From PMG-095 sp037200885 (GTDB taxonomy: Bacteria; Myxococcota_A; Polyangia; Polyangiales; Polyangiaceae): a DNA stretch of 64,000 nucleotides. The translations under genes and the position numbers were made by a program. Below, one piece after another: positions 20,350 through 29,011 of the stretch (position 1 is the stretch's first letter; every line of letters begins with the position of its first letter). The notes under the pieces were generated by a model. That model was not told the origin of the DNA. It did no database searches and worked only from the letters and a program-made list of their open reading frames with translations. Location of the stretch: positions 1,054,001-1,118,000 of the forward strand of contig JBBCIN010000001.1 in NCBI GenBank assembly GCA_037200885.1, written 5' to 3'.

Positions 20350-21015
20350 TTAGAGGCCGGGCAGGTGGAACTGCACGATCGTGAAATAGGTGAACGCCAT
20401 ATGCGAGATCACCACCGGCGTGAGGCGACCGATTTGCGCCGCGAGGAAGCTCCAGATCAGGCCGCAGCCGATGGCCGCGGTGATGACCAGTGGGTTCGGG
20501 CCCGCGATTGGGTCGCGCAGCAGCCAGAGCGTGGGCAGCGTGGCGAAGCCGTAGGCAAGGGCGGACAGCGGCAGCGCGGCACGACGGCCGAAGCGCTGCG
20601 TCAGATCGCCCAAGACCATGCCACGCCAGACGATCTCTTCGGCGGCGCAGATGGCCAAGATCAAGAGCGTGTACGCGGTCGAGCGCTGCAGGTGTTCGGG
20701 GTTCCCGAGCTGCAAGTAGACGCGAAATAGCCAAGCCTGACGCGGGCTCCCCAGGGGCGAGAGGACCTTGCGCGCGGCCCACGACGCGAACAAGAGGCCA
20801 ATCATCGAGACGGCGCCGATCGAGAGATCCCCCCAACGCGGCGTGAGCAGATCGAGCAACGTGCCCTCGTCCCACATCTTGTGCAGGGCGAGCAGGACCA
20901 GCAGCAGGTACGGCAGGCTGACGCCCAGCCAAAACCAGGGGCTTCCGGCGCGCGCTTCACTGAAGCTGTAGGCCATGCCTGCGAAGGTCAGAGCCATCGT
21001 TACGAGCACGCGCAT
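20350..21015 (-). CDS. CPBP/CAAX-family intramembrane protease-like protein
   Basis: 221 residues with about six to eight membrane segments. The first CPBP motif is intact: E126-E127-x-x-x-R131 in AAEEIVWRGM. The second motif, usually F-x-x-x-H, reads GFATLP without His. The third region keeps H205 but has HMAFT in place of the usual H-x-x-x-N/D. Loss of metal-ligand positions raises the chance that it is not an active protease. Its start overlaps the coaBC stop by 1 bp, so it is probably the last gene of the feo unit. Confidence 0.8.
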   Translation of the reverse strand: MRVLVTMALTFAGMAYSFSEARAGSPWFWLGVSLPYLLLVLLALHKMWDEGTLLDLLTPRWGDLSIGAVSMIGLLFASWAARKVLSPLGSPRQAWLFRVYLQLGNPEHLQRSTAYTLLILAICAAEEIVWRGMVLGDLTQRFGRRAALPLSALAYGFATLPTLWLLRDPIAGPNPLVITAAIGCGLIWSFLAAQIGRLTPVVISHMAFTYFTIVQFHLPGL

Positions 21016-22334
21016 CAGTCGAGGTCCTGCAGACGCGTGGCGAGCCAGCCGAGGATCCGATCGGCGGCTTGCTCTTTACTGAGTAGTCCGAGCGGGCTGC
21101 AATCCGTCGGGCTCACCAGCATCGCGCGGATGTCGTCGCGACCAAGCGATTCCGAGGCGTGATTGGCGACCACGAGATCGACGTGTTTTGCGGCGAGCTT
21201 GCCGCGCGCCAACTGGATCACTTTCTCGTCCACGTCCGTTTCGAGCGCGAAGCCGATCAACACCGGTTTCTTGTCCTTGCGCGCGTGGCCGATTTCCGCG
21301 AGCAAATCCGGGTTGGGCAAAAGTTCGAGGTTCAGCGGTTCCGGCCCGCGCTTCAGCTTGGTGGAGTGGCTTTCGGCGGGTCGATAGTCGGCCACGGCGG
21401 CGGTCATGATCAACGCGTCCGCGCTCGATAGGTCAGGCGACATGGCTTGCCACAGCGCGCTACGCATGGATAGCGCGCTGCGCACGTCCACGCGCTGCAC
21501 ACCAACCGGAGTCGGCAAACTCACCGGACCTGCCACGAGCGTCACTTTCGCGCCCAAGACTTTGGCGCGCTCGGCCAACGCAAAGCCCATTTTACCCGAA
21601 GAGCGATTGCCCACGAAGCGCACCGGATCGAGGTCCTCGAGCGTGGGCCCAGCGCTGATCACGACGTGCTTGCCAGACAGTGAAATGCCCGCGAATTGCG
21701 CGGAAGCGACCTGGACGATTTGCTCTGGCTCCGCCATCCGCCCGAGGCCGGTATCCCCGGATGCCACTTCGCCGAACATCGGTCCGACGAAGCCGATTCG
21801 GCGGTCGGAGGCCAAGGCGAGAACGTTGCGTTGCGTCGCGGGATGGCTCCACATGCTCGGGTGCATGGCGGGCGCGACCAACACCGGGCAGGTGGCGCAC
21901 AGCACCAGCGCCGTGACCAGATCATCGGCGCGGCCACTGGCGAACCGCGCCAGCACGTCTGCGGTGGCGGGCACGACCAAGATCATGTCCGAACGTGCCG
22001 CCAGACTCACATGAACTTCGCCGGGCTGCTCGGCGTCGAACACGTCCAAAAATACGCGTCGCCCAGTGAGGCCAGAAAAAGTGGACGCGCCGACGAACTC
22101 GCGTGCGGCGCGCGTGAGCACCACCTCGACGAACGCGCCGTCTTTCTGCAGCGCGCGCACGAGCAGCACGGCCTTGTAGGCCGCCACACTGCCGGTGACG
22201 CAGACCGTGATCCGCTTGCCCATGAAGCGTTGCGGCGCGCTCGACGGGCCAGGGGGTGGGGTCGGCACGCGTGGGCCGACGGCGCTGAACGCCGGGCGGG
22301 ATTGAGCACGAGGAGGGGGGGAGCGATCGGACAT
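21015..22334 (-). CDS. coaBC: bifunctional phosphopantothenoylcysteine decarboxylase / phosphopantothenate-cysteine ligase
   Basis: 439 residues from the ATG at 22334; ATG 22223 gives 402 residues, closer to E. coli. It performs two cytoplasmic steps of coenzyme A synthesis. The flavin-binding CoaC half starts at KRITVCVTGSVAAYKA. Its PxMNxxMW motif reads PAMHPSMW, and the segment that holds the reactive Cys in E. coli reads ASGDTGLGRM without Cys; similar variants occur in mycobacterial CoaBC. The CoaB ligase half has SAGPTLEDLDPVRFVGNRSSGKMG and AAVADYRP. The Pro-rich 37-residue N-terminal extension is unusual and may not be translated. Confidence 0.93.
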   Translation of the reverse strand: MSDRSPPPRAQSRPAFSAVGPRVPTPPPGPSSAPQRFMGKRITVCVTGSVAAYKAVLLVRALQKDGAFVEVVLTRAAREFVGASTFSGLTGRRVFLDVFDAEQPGEVHVSLAARSDMILVVPATADVLARFASGRADDLVTALVLCATCPVLVAPAMHPSMWSHPATQRNVLALASDRRIGFVGPMFGEVASGDTGLGRMAEPEQIVQVASAQFAGISLSGKHVVISAGPTLEDLDPVRFVGNRSSGKMGFALAERAKVLGAKVTLVAGPVSLPTPVGVQRVDVRSALSMRSALWQAMSPDLSSADALIMTAAVADYRPAESHSTKLKRGPEPLNLELLPNPDLLAEIGHARKDKKPVLIGFALETDVDEKVIQLARGKLAAKHVDLVVANHASESLGRDDIRAMLVSPTDCSPLGLLSKEQAADRILGWLATRLQDLD

Positions 22335-22350
22335 CGGCCTGCGGGTTTTA

Positions 22351-22950
22351 TCAGGGTCGCGCGCGCGACACGTACCGGCTTTTCGGATCGAAGAAACGCC
22401 AAGGCTTTTCCGCCCAATCGCCGGCATAGTCGATGCCGATGCGCTTGGTGCTCGCGCTCCGAACGCGTGGCCCATCGGTCAAAAAGAGCTCAGAGCCGCA
22501 CAAGTCGACGCCGTATGACTCGCGCCCGATGCCGAGCGCCTGACATAGCTTGCCCGGACCGTTCGACAACTCGCGCGCGCTCGCCGGCAGGTTGCGTCGT
22601 TTGGCCATGAGCTCCACGCCCAAGACCGGCTCGACTGCGCGCACCAAGACGGCGTGGGGCGCGCCGTCTTTGCTGGTCACCAGATTGAACTGATAGTGCA
22701 TGCCGTACACGAAGAAAACGTAGGCGTAGCCGGGTGGACCGAACATGACCTCGGTGCGCGCCGTGCGCCGCCCGCCGTAGGAATGCGCGGCGCGATCCTC
22801 GGGACCACGATAAGCCTCGGTTTCGACGATGCGGCCCGCCACCAGCCCCTGCTTCGTGCGATGCACGAGCAATTTCCCGATACAGGCCTTGGCGACGCTG
22901 AGCACCGGCCGAGCGTAGAACTCACGCGGCAACGGCAAGAGCTCGGGCAC
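22351..22950 (-). CDS. DNA-3-methyladenine glycosylase (AAG/MPG family)
   Basis: 199 residues from a GTG at 22950, 11 bp after the feoB stop; longer starts would overlap feoB. It removes alkylated purines such as 3-methyladenine to start base-excision repair. LPREFYARPVLSVAKACIGKLL opens the domain, RIVETEAYRGPEDRAAHSY holds the catalytic Glu, and YAYVFFVYGMHYQFNLVT, RAVEPVLG and LSNGPGKLCQALGI are further family blocks. Length and motifs are complete. Its placement between feoB and coaBC is unexpected for a repair gene. Confidence 0.93.
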   Translation of the reverse strand: MPELLPLPREFYARPVLSVAKACIGKLLVHRTKQGLVAGRIVETEAYRGPEDRAAHSYGGRRTARTEVMFGPPGYAYVFFVYGMHYQFNLVTSKDGAPHAVLVRAVEPVLGVELMAKRRNLPASARELSNGPGKLCQALGIGRESYGVDLCGSELFLTDGPRVRSASTKRIGIDYAGDWAEKPWRFFDPKSRYVSRARP

Positions 22951-22961
22951 GCGCGTTCGAC

Positions 22962-25199
22962 CTAGAAGCCGAGAAAACGCCCGCCCTGATACACGAGCAA
23001 GCTTGCTACGTAGGCGAGCGAGGTCATGTAGCCAAACATGAACAGCGGCCAACGGATCGTGCGTGTCTCGCGATAGACGACCATCAGCGTGCTCATACAT
23101 TGGCAGGAGAGTGCGAAGAAGACCATCAAAGAAAGGCCCATCAGCGGCGAGTAGGCGGGCGAGCCATCGACCTTTGTCTCTTGGCGAATTTTGTCGCGCA
23201 ATGGGGTCGTGTTTTCGTCCGCGTCGCCAATGCCGTACACGAGCCCGAGCGTCGAAACGAACACCTCGCGCGCCGCGAAGGCGCCAATCAGCCCAACGCC
23301 GATTTTCCAATCGAACCCGAGCGGCCGTAGCGCAGGTTCTATCGCTTTACCCAGACGCCCGCCGTAGCTTTGCTCGATCGGCGAGGGCCCGCGCAGGGGC
23401 GCGGGGGCGGGTGTGGCCTGAACCTGCTGTCTGGGGCCAATGCTGCTTTGTTGATGGATGCTGGCCGCGGGTGGGAGCGGTTGATCGACGTGTGCGGGGC
23501 GCGGGAACGACAAGAGCGCCCAGAGCAGGATCGTGAACATCAAGATGCCGGAGCCGGCTTCCTTCAAGAACATGGCGGCTCGCCGCCACATCATCGACAA
23601 GGTGCCGCTCAAGCTCGGCAGGCGGTACGGGGGCAACTCCAAAATCAGCGGAATGCGCCGGCCCTTGACGGCCGTGCGCCCGAGCACGCCGGCAGAGATC
23701 AGCGTGATGCAGGTGGAGAACAAGTACATCGCGATCATGAGCAGGCCCTGCACGGGTAGCCAGCCGAAAATGCGCGAGGGTGGAAACAGGGCGCCGATGA
23801 TCAGCGTGTACACGGGCAAGCGCGCCGAGCACGTCATCAGGGGCACGACCAGCATGGTCAGCAGACGGTCGCGCTGACGCTCCATCGTGCGCGTGGCCAA
23901 GATCGCCGGCACGGCACAGGCAAAACCGGAGAGCATGGGCACGAAGGCACGCCCGTGTAGGCCGAGCGTTTTCATGATGCGGTCCATCAAGAATGCGACT
24001 CGCGCCATGTAGCCCGAGTCCTCCAAGATCCCGATGCAGAAGAAAAGCAGCAAAATCTGCGGCAAAAACACGACCACGTTGCCCACGCCGCCGATTACTC
24101 CGCGCGTCACCAGATCACGCACGATCGATTCCGGCACATGCGCCTCGACGAAGTTCGCGCTTCTGCTGGTACAGGCCTCGATCAGCCGGATCGCCGGATC
24201 CGACCAAGAGAACAAGGACTGGAACATCAGCAGCATCAAGCCGATGAAGATCGCGAAGCCGAACACCGGGTGGAGCAGCACGCGATCGACTCGCTCCGAG
24301 GTCTTTCGCTTCTTCGGGTGCGTTTCGAGTCGCGGGTAGAGCTTGGGCAACTCGGCGTCGATCAGCGCGTAGCGCGTGGCGATCACTTCCTGATCGATGT
24401 CGCGCGGGCCGGCCTGCGCGCGGAGCTCCAAGCAGCGCGCGCGCAGGGCGGGGGCGATCCCTTGCAACTCGTCGTCCGTCTCGATACTGGTCAAGGCCCA
24501 CAGCGCCAGCGCCCGCGCGCGGGCGGGGCTTTCGCTCCACTCGCTCGGCAGCGCGGTCGCCACTTGCTCCAGATCGCGCTCGAGCGCGCTCGGGTACTGG
24601 ATGCGTAGGGCGGAGCGCGGAGGCAACGCCAGTGTGGCGCCGATCGCGCGCTCGAGCTCGGCCAGGCCCGAGCCGTGGCGACCATCCGTTGCAACCACTG
24701 GCACGCCCAAAAATCTGCTCAATTCACCGGCGTTGGGCGGGTTGTCGCGCACCTCGTCGATCATGTTCAGCGCCACCACGACCTGGACGTCGAGCTCCAA
24801 AAGCTGGGTGACCAGGTACAAGTTGCGCGCCAGTTGTCCGGCGTCCACGACCACGACGCAGAGGTCCGGGCGTGGATTTTTCGCCCACCCCAGCACGGCT
24901 GAGAGCGCGATTTGCTCCTCGGCCGAGCGCGCGCTGAGCGAGTACGCGCCCGGCACGTCGACCACCTCGACCACGCGCGGCGCGCCGTTCGTGTGCAGGG
25001 TCAGATCGCCCGAGCGGCGCTCGACGGTGATCCCCGGGTAATTGCCGATCCGGGCGTTCTGCCCGGTGAGGCGATTGAAGAGCGTGGTTTTTCCGGTGTT
25101 CGGATTGCCGATCAAGAGCAAGAGCGGCGTGCGCACGGGTTCTCGCGTGGCGGCCGGTTCACGCGCCGAGACCGAACTGAGCTGCTCTTGCTGAGTCAC
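22962..25199 (-). CDS. feoB: ferrous iron transporter B
   Basis: 745 residues. It takes up Fe2+ across the inner membrane. The N-terminal G domain has G1 GNPNTGKT (31-38), G3 DVPG starting at D81 and G4 NMID at 145-148. A GDI helical domain follows, then the polytopic membrane part with SGFACAVPAILATRTMERQRD and a second gate repeat. A Pro/Gln-rich insertion (about 575-625) interrupts the loop before the last membrane helices and is unusual. No C-terminal FeoC is present. The start overlaps the feoA stop by 4 bp. Confidence 0.97.
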   Translation of the reverse strand: MTQQEQLSSVSAREPAATREPVRTPLLLLIGNPNTGKTTLFNRLTGQNARIGNYPGITVERRSGDLTLHTNGAPRVVEVVDVPGAYSLSARSAEEQIALSAVLGWAKNPRPDLCVVVVDAGQLARNLYLVTQLLELDVQVVVALNMIDEVRDNPPNAGELSRFLGVPVVATDGRHGSGLAELERAIGATLALPPRSALRIQYPSALERDLEQVATALPSEWSESPARARALALWALTSIETDDELQGIAPALRARCLELRAQAGPRDIDQEVIATRYALIDAELPKLYPRLETHPKKRKTSERVDRVLLHPVFGFAIFIGLMLLMFQSLFSWSDPAIRLIEACTSRSANFVEAHVPESIVRDLVTRGVIGGVGNVVVFLPQILLLFFCIGILEDSGYMARVAFLMDRIMKTLGLHGRAFVPMLSGFACAVPAILATRTMERQRDRLLTMLVVPLMTCSARLPVYTLIIGALFPPSRIFGWLPVQGLLMIAMYLFSTCITLISAGVLGRTAVKGRRIPLILELPPYRLPSLSGTLSMMWRRAAMFLKEAGSGILMFTILLWALLSFPRPAHVDQPLPPAASIHQQSSIGPRQQVQATPAPAPLRGPSPIEQSYGGRLGKAIEPALRPLGFDWKIGVGLIGAFAAREVFVSTLGLVYGIGDADENTTPLRDKIRQETKVDGSPAYSPLMGLSLMVFFALSCQCMSTLMVVYRETRTIRWPLFMFGYMTSLAYVASLLVYQGGRFLGF

Positions 25200-25513
25200 G
25201 GCGCGCTGCGAGCGAGGCCACGCGGCGCGAGGGTGCTGTTGCCTTCGGTACGGCCCGCGGTCCCTGGCGCGCGTTCGGCGCTCGAGGCCTCACCCAAGCT
25301 CACTGACACGCCCTCGGCTTCGGCGCGCCGGATCGACAGACTGCTGCCGCGCACCAAGAGCTCGAGCGGGTCGCCCAGAGGGGCCACGCCGACGACCTCG
25401 ACGCGCGTGCCCGGGATCAACCCGAGCTCCATCAAGCGGCGACGAAACGAGCCTTCACCCGCGACGTGGGCAACAGTCACGATTTGTCCGATCCGGGTCT
25501 GCGAGAGGTTCAT
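25196..25513 (-). CDS. feoA: ferrous iron transport protein A
   Basis: 105 residues. It is a small SH3-like cytoplasmic partner of FeoB. Family motifs are RRRLMELGLIPGTRVEVVGVAPLGDPLELLVRG (split at about 24-58) and LSIRRAEAEGV. The last 28 residues are an extra Ala/Arg-rich tail not typical of FeoA. It is the first gene of a tight minus-strand series and has a Fur-like palindrome 28 bp upstream of its ATG. Confidence 0.95.
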   Translation of the reverse strand: MNLSQTRIGQIVTVAHVAGEGSFRRRLMELGLIPGTRVEVVGVAPLGDPLELLVRGSSLSIRRAEAEGVSVSLGEASSAERAPGTAGRTEGNSTLAPRGLARSAP

Positions 25514-25540
25514 CGAAACGTCATGCGAACTCTAGCGGAC

Positions 25541-25555
25541 TGAAAACGATTTTCA
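25541..25555 (-). promoter_or_regulatory. Fur-box-like operator upstream of feoA
   Basis: TGAAAATCGTTTTCA on the minus strand is a perfect palindrome (TGAAAA, 3-bp centre, TTTTCA), close to the core of known Fur boxes such as TGATAATNATTATCA. It lies in an AT-rich pocket of otherwise GC-rich DNA, 28 bp before feoA. Iron-bound Fur would repress the unit. Recognition is from the sequence; binding is inference. Confidence 0.6.
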
Positions 25556-25626
25556 AATTCAACCGTGTCCAACCCCAAAAAAAAGCACTTTGACCCGGTA
25601 TTTGGCCGGGTCCGGAGCGGTCGGCC

Positions 25627-26583
25627 CTAGCCCGGATCCAGCCGCGCTCGGGCCGCTAGCACGCTGGGGGCGAGCACGCGGTTGTCGACGCTCTCCGGTA
25701 ACACGCGCAGAACGGAGGTGAGCACGTCCAGCATCTGCCGAGCGGATTGGAAGCGCTGCGCGGGATCGCGCTCCAGCGCGCGATGCGCGGCCGAGGTGAT
25801 CGCGATTGGCAAGTTCGGGCGCTTCATGCTGAGCAGCGGGATCTTGCCATCGCGAATGCAGGCCACCACCTCGGCGTCTGTCGCGGCATCGAACAGTCGT
25901 TCACCGGCAAGCGCTTCCCACATCACGACGCCCAAGCTGAACAGATCACACCGCACCGTGGGCGCGAGACCCATCAGCAGCTCTGGCGCGAGGTAGGACA
26001 GCTTGCCCTTGACGATGTTGGGCCGCGTCATGCGGCCGCGATCCATCGCCCGAGCCAGACCAAAGTCCGCGAGCTTTACCTGGCCCGTCTCGGCTAGCAG
26101 GATGTTTCCCGGCGTGACGTCGCGATGCAAGATGGGCGATACGGCGCGCTGTTCATCCAAGCGACCATGAGCGCCCTCGAGCGCGCGCAGCACTTCGATC
26201 ATGATTGCCGTCACCAGTTGCCACGGTGTCTCCAGCTGGTGATCGCGGAAGCTGCTCAAGTAGCGGCCGAGGTGAATGCCCTCGACGAGCTCGGTCACCA
26301 AGTAGAGCTGGCCTTGCTCGTCTTCGCCGAAGTCGTGCACTTGGACGATGTTCGGATGCTGCAGCGCGGCACCGACCCGCGCCTCCTCGACGAACATTTC
26401 CGTGACCTCTTCGAAGCCGCGCACGGAGGCCTCGATGCGCTTGAGGGCCACGTTGCGAAAAAAACCGGCCGCGCCCAACGTGCGCGCGCGCCAGACGATG
26501 GCCATGCCGCCCTGCCCGAGCTTCTCCACCAGCTCGTACTTGCCCGCGAGCAAACGTCCGGGAGCATCTTCCTGGAACGTCAT
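25627..26583 (-). CDS. Hanks-type Ser/Thr protein kinase
   Basis: 318 residues from the ATG at 26583, chosen for GGAAGG eight bases upstream. Kinase features are complete: Gly loop GQGGMA near residue 24, ATP Lys K48 (NVALKRI), catalytic loop H153-R-D-V-T-P-G-N, and D173-F-G. The domain covers nearly the whole protein and there is no membrane segment, so this is a soluble signalling kinase of the kind abundant in myxobacteria. HRDVTPGN and the HGRLDEQRAVSPIL segment before it are typical of myxobacterial kinases. The target is unknown. It is divergent from the GNAT gene. Confidence 0.95.
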   Translation of the reverse strand: MTFQEDAPGRLLAGKYELVEKLGQGGMAIVWRARTLGAAGFFRNVALKRIEASVRGFEEVTEMFVEEARVGAALQHPNIVQVHDFGEDEQGQLYLVTELVEGIHLGRYLSSFRDHQLETPWQLVTAIMIEVLRALEGAHGRLDEQRAVSPILHRDVTPGNILLAETGQVKLADFGLARAMDRGRMTRPNIVKGKLSYLAPELLMGLAPTVRCDLFSLGVVMWEALAGERLFDAATDAEVVACIRDGKIPLLSMKRPNLPIAITSAAHRALERDPAQRFQSARQMLDVLTSVLRVLPESVDNRVLAPSVLAARARLDPG

Positions 26584-26716
26584 CGGTTGCGCCTTCCGAG
26601 TCTCGACATGAGGCCTTCTCATAATCTCATGATCTGCGTCCCCGGGCGACGTCAATTGACGAATCGTAGCCGGCTGTGTCACTGATAGGAGCTCGTTCTC
26701 GACTGATCCTCGCCGG

Positions 26717-27268
26717 ATGCCCAGCACTCCCAAAAATTGGGTCAAAACGCTCGTTATTCGGCGGACACGCCCGGACGACGCGAAGTTCATGCGCGAGATG
26801 TTGTTCGAGGCCGCGTACTGGCGCGTGGCGACGCCGCGGCCAACCATCGATCAGGCCTTGGCTCGGCCTGAGCTGGCCAAAGTGTTCGAGGGTTGGGGAC
26901 GGCCCGGGGATCTGGCGATGATCGCGACCGATGGACACGGCGAGCGCATAGGCGCAGCCTGGATGCGCCTATGGACCCATGCGAGCCATTTGCCCGGTTT
27001 CGTCGACGAGCAATCGCCCGAGCTCGGTATCGGGGTGCGGAAGGAGTTCCGACGGCATGGGGTGGGTACCGCGCTGCTACTGGCCGTGCTCGGTCGAGCC
27101 CGCGAAGACGGCGTGCCGCGCGTGAGCCTGAGCGTGGAAATCGAGAATGTGGCGCGTTTGTTGTACGAGCGCTTTGGGTTCCAGCTGCACTCAGTCGCTC
27201 AAGGTGTCGCCACGCTGGTCGTGCAGCTGGATGACACCGCGCCCGAAACCGAACGGTCGACGGAGTAA
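26717..27268 (+). CDS. GNAT-family N-acetyltransferase
   Basis: 183 residues. The acetyl-CoA-binding block reads ELGIGVRKEFRRHGVGTALLLAVLGRA (about 100-126; RxxGxG/A motif RRHGVG), followed by VSLSVEIENVARLLYERFGF, the usual C-terminal beta-strand and helix. The substrate cannot be told from sequence. The next gene starts 2 bp after the stop, so they are likely cotranscribed. Confidence 0.9.
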   Translation: MPSTPKNWVKTLVIRRTRPDDAKFMREMLFEAAYWRVATPRPTIDQALARPELAKVFEGWGRPGDLAMIATDGHGERIGAAWMRLWTHASHLPGFVDEQSPELGIGVRKEFRRHGVGTALLLAVLGRAREDGVPRVSLSVEIENVARLLYERFGFQLHSVAQGVATLVVQLDDTAPETERSTE

Positions 27269-27270
27269 TC

Positions 27271-28278
27271 GTGACGCGCGGGGTGACGGGGGTTGGCTGG
27301 GCGGGTTGGCTCGCGCTCCTGTGCTTGGTGGGGCCAGCGCGTGCCGCCAAGCCGGGCCAGGCCTTTCGCTTGGAGTACTGGGCGGAGGGACGGTGCCCGG
27401 ACGCCGATGAGTTTGCGCGCCAAATTCAAACGCGCGCGCCGCGCCTGCGCTTGGCGGAGGCGGACGAGCCAGCGCTCGGCTTCTATGCCGAGCTCGTCGA
27501 GCATGCGGGGACCGCCACGGGGCGTCTGACCGCGCGTTCGCCTGACGGCCGCGAGGTAGTGCGTGAGGTGCGCGGTCCGACCTGCGACGACGTTGCTACC
27601 GCGCTCGCGCTGATCGCGGCCCTCGCTGCCGATCCGAATCAGCCCGTCGAAGAGGCGCCGCCCGGCGCGGTGGCGCCCCCGCGCCCGGTTCGCCATCGAA
27701 CGGAGCACGAAGCTGCGCCCGAGCTCGCGCCTGAACCTGATCCGACGCCGCGCTGGACTTTCGGGATCGGCGGGGGCCTCGGCTTCGACAGCGCCGTCGC
27801 GCCGAACCCGAGCTACTGCTTGGGCATTGCCTTCGATGCCGAGGGCTATCCGGGCACCGCTTGGCGCCCGCTGCTGTCCGTCTCGCTCATGCGGTCGGTT
27901 TCCTCGAGCACCAGGACCCAAGGCGGAACCGCGAGCTTCGATTGGCTGGCTTTCCGAATGGCCGCCTGTCCCGCACGTTGGCCGGAGGAAACGCCGCTCT
28001 TCTTCCGCCCGTGCGGTTTCATGGACGCCGGCCTGCTCGGCGGTGAGGTCGAATTGGATGCGAATAGCCAGGCTCAGACCAAGAGCTGGTTGGCTGTGGG
28101 CGGATTCTTGCGGACCGAGGCGCTGGTCGGGGAAGTCGTGTCGTTTCAACTCGATGGCGGCGTCAGCGTGCCGCTGATCCACAGTTCCTTCAGCGCCGGG
28201 GATGACCAGCCGATCGCGTTTCAGGTCCCGGCCTCGGGCATTTTGGGCCGGATCGGGCTATCCTACCGCTTCCAGTGA
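27271..28278 (+). CDS. exported hypothetical protein, probable envelope component
   Basis: 335 residues from a GTG. A signal peptide ends after ALLCLVGPARA. The N-terminal domain (YWAEGRCPDADEFARQIQTR, REVVREVRGPTCDDVATALALIAALA) is a pattern common in uncharacterised exported myxobacterial proteins. A Pro-rich linker with Glu leads to a beta-strand-rich C-terminal half (WTFGIGGGLGFDSAVAPN, ending ILGRIGLSYRFQ) whose final aromatic residue fits an outer-membrane barrel. It lies between GNAT and an ECF sigma factor and may be part of that regulon. Confidence 0.72.
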   Translation: MTRGVTGVGWAGWLALLCLVGPARAAKPGQAFRLEYWAEGRCPDADEFARQIQTRAPRLRLAEADEPALGFYAELVEHAGTATGRLTARSPDGREVVREVRGPTCDDVATALALIAALAADPNQPVEEAPPGAVAPPRPVRHRTEHEAAPELAPEPDPTPRWTFGIGGGLGFDSAVAPNPSYCLGIAFDAEGYPGTAWRPLLSVSLMRSVSSSTRTQGGTASFDWLAFRMAACPARWPEETPLFFRPCGFMDAGLLGGEVELDANSQAQTKSWLAVGGFLRTEALVGEVVSFQLDGGVSVPLIHSSFSAGDDQPIAFQVPASGILGRIGLSYRFQ

Positions 28279-28306
28279 TCGATCCCTCTTACGCCTGACA
28301 TGGACC

Positions 28307-29011
28307 ATGAAGAAGGCGATGCGCTCAGAGATGGCACTAGCGGGGGCGGGGTTCGACGAGGGGGCTGACTCGTCGGGCGCTGGTGTATTGGGGGAGGCTG
28401 AGCGACGCCGCACTTCCGAGCCGGTGTCCGGTCTGCGCTTGACGTGTGGCGCACAGCCCGAGCTCGTCGCCGGGGCCGCACAGCCGGACAACGCGCGCGT
28501 CGCCGCCATGCTGCGCGCGCACTTTCGTGACGTTTGGCGGATCGTACGTCGCTTCGGCGTGCCCGAAAACAGCGCCGATGACGCAGCACAAGAAGTGTTC
28601 ATCATCGCAGCTCGGCGGCTCTCGGATATCGCCCCTGGCAGTGAGCGCCCATTCTTGTTCGCCAGTGCGGTACGGGTGGCCGCCAATGCCCGGCGCGCAC
28701 TCGGTGCTCGGCGCGAATGCGCCGAAGACGGCAGTTTGCCGGAAGGTATCGATCCGCGGCCCAACGCCGAAGCGCTGCTCGATCAAAAGCGTCTGCGCGT
28801 GTTGCTCGACCGCGTGCTCGACGAGCTCTCGGACGATCTACGCGTGTGCTTCGTCCTGTACGAGCTGGAAGGCATGTCCTCGCCCGAGATAGCGGAGCTC
28901 TTGCACATTCCCGTCGGCACCGTCGCCTCGCGTCTGCGTCGCGCTCGCGAGGCTTTCGAGCTCGCGTCTGCCAGGCTGAAGGCGCGCCTTCAGTCACAAG
29001 GAGGAGCGTGA
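28307..29011 (+). CDS. ECF-type RNA polymerase sigma factor
   Basis: 234 residues from the ATG at 28307; nearby ATGs at 28319 and 28331 are alternatives. Sigma region 2 spans about residues 66-115 (AHFRDVWRIVRRFGVPENSADDAAQEVFI), and region 4 spans about 160-215 (LSDDLRVCFVLYELEGMSSPEIAELLHIPVGTVASRL as the HTH). A nonconserved N-terminal extension of about 60 residues precedes region 2. Its stop overlaps the ATG of the next gene (TGATG), so the sigma factor and the membrane partner are made together. Confidence 0.93.
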   Translation: MKKAMRSEMALAGAGFDEGADSSGAGVLGEAERRRTSEPVSGLRLTCGAQPELVAGAAQPDNARVAAMLRAHFRDVWRIVRRFGVPENSADDAAQEVFIIAARRLSDIAPGSERPFLFASAVRVAANARRALGARRECAEDGSLPEGIDPRPNAEALLDQKRLRVLLDRVLDELSDDLRVCFVLYELEGMSSPEIAELLHIPVGTVASRLRRAREAFELASARLKARLQSQGGA

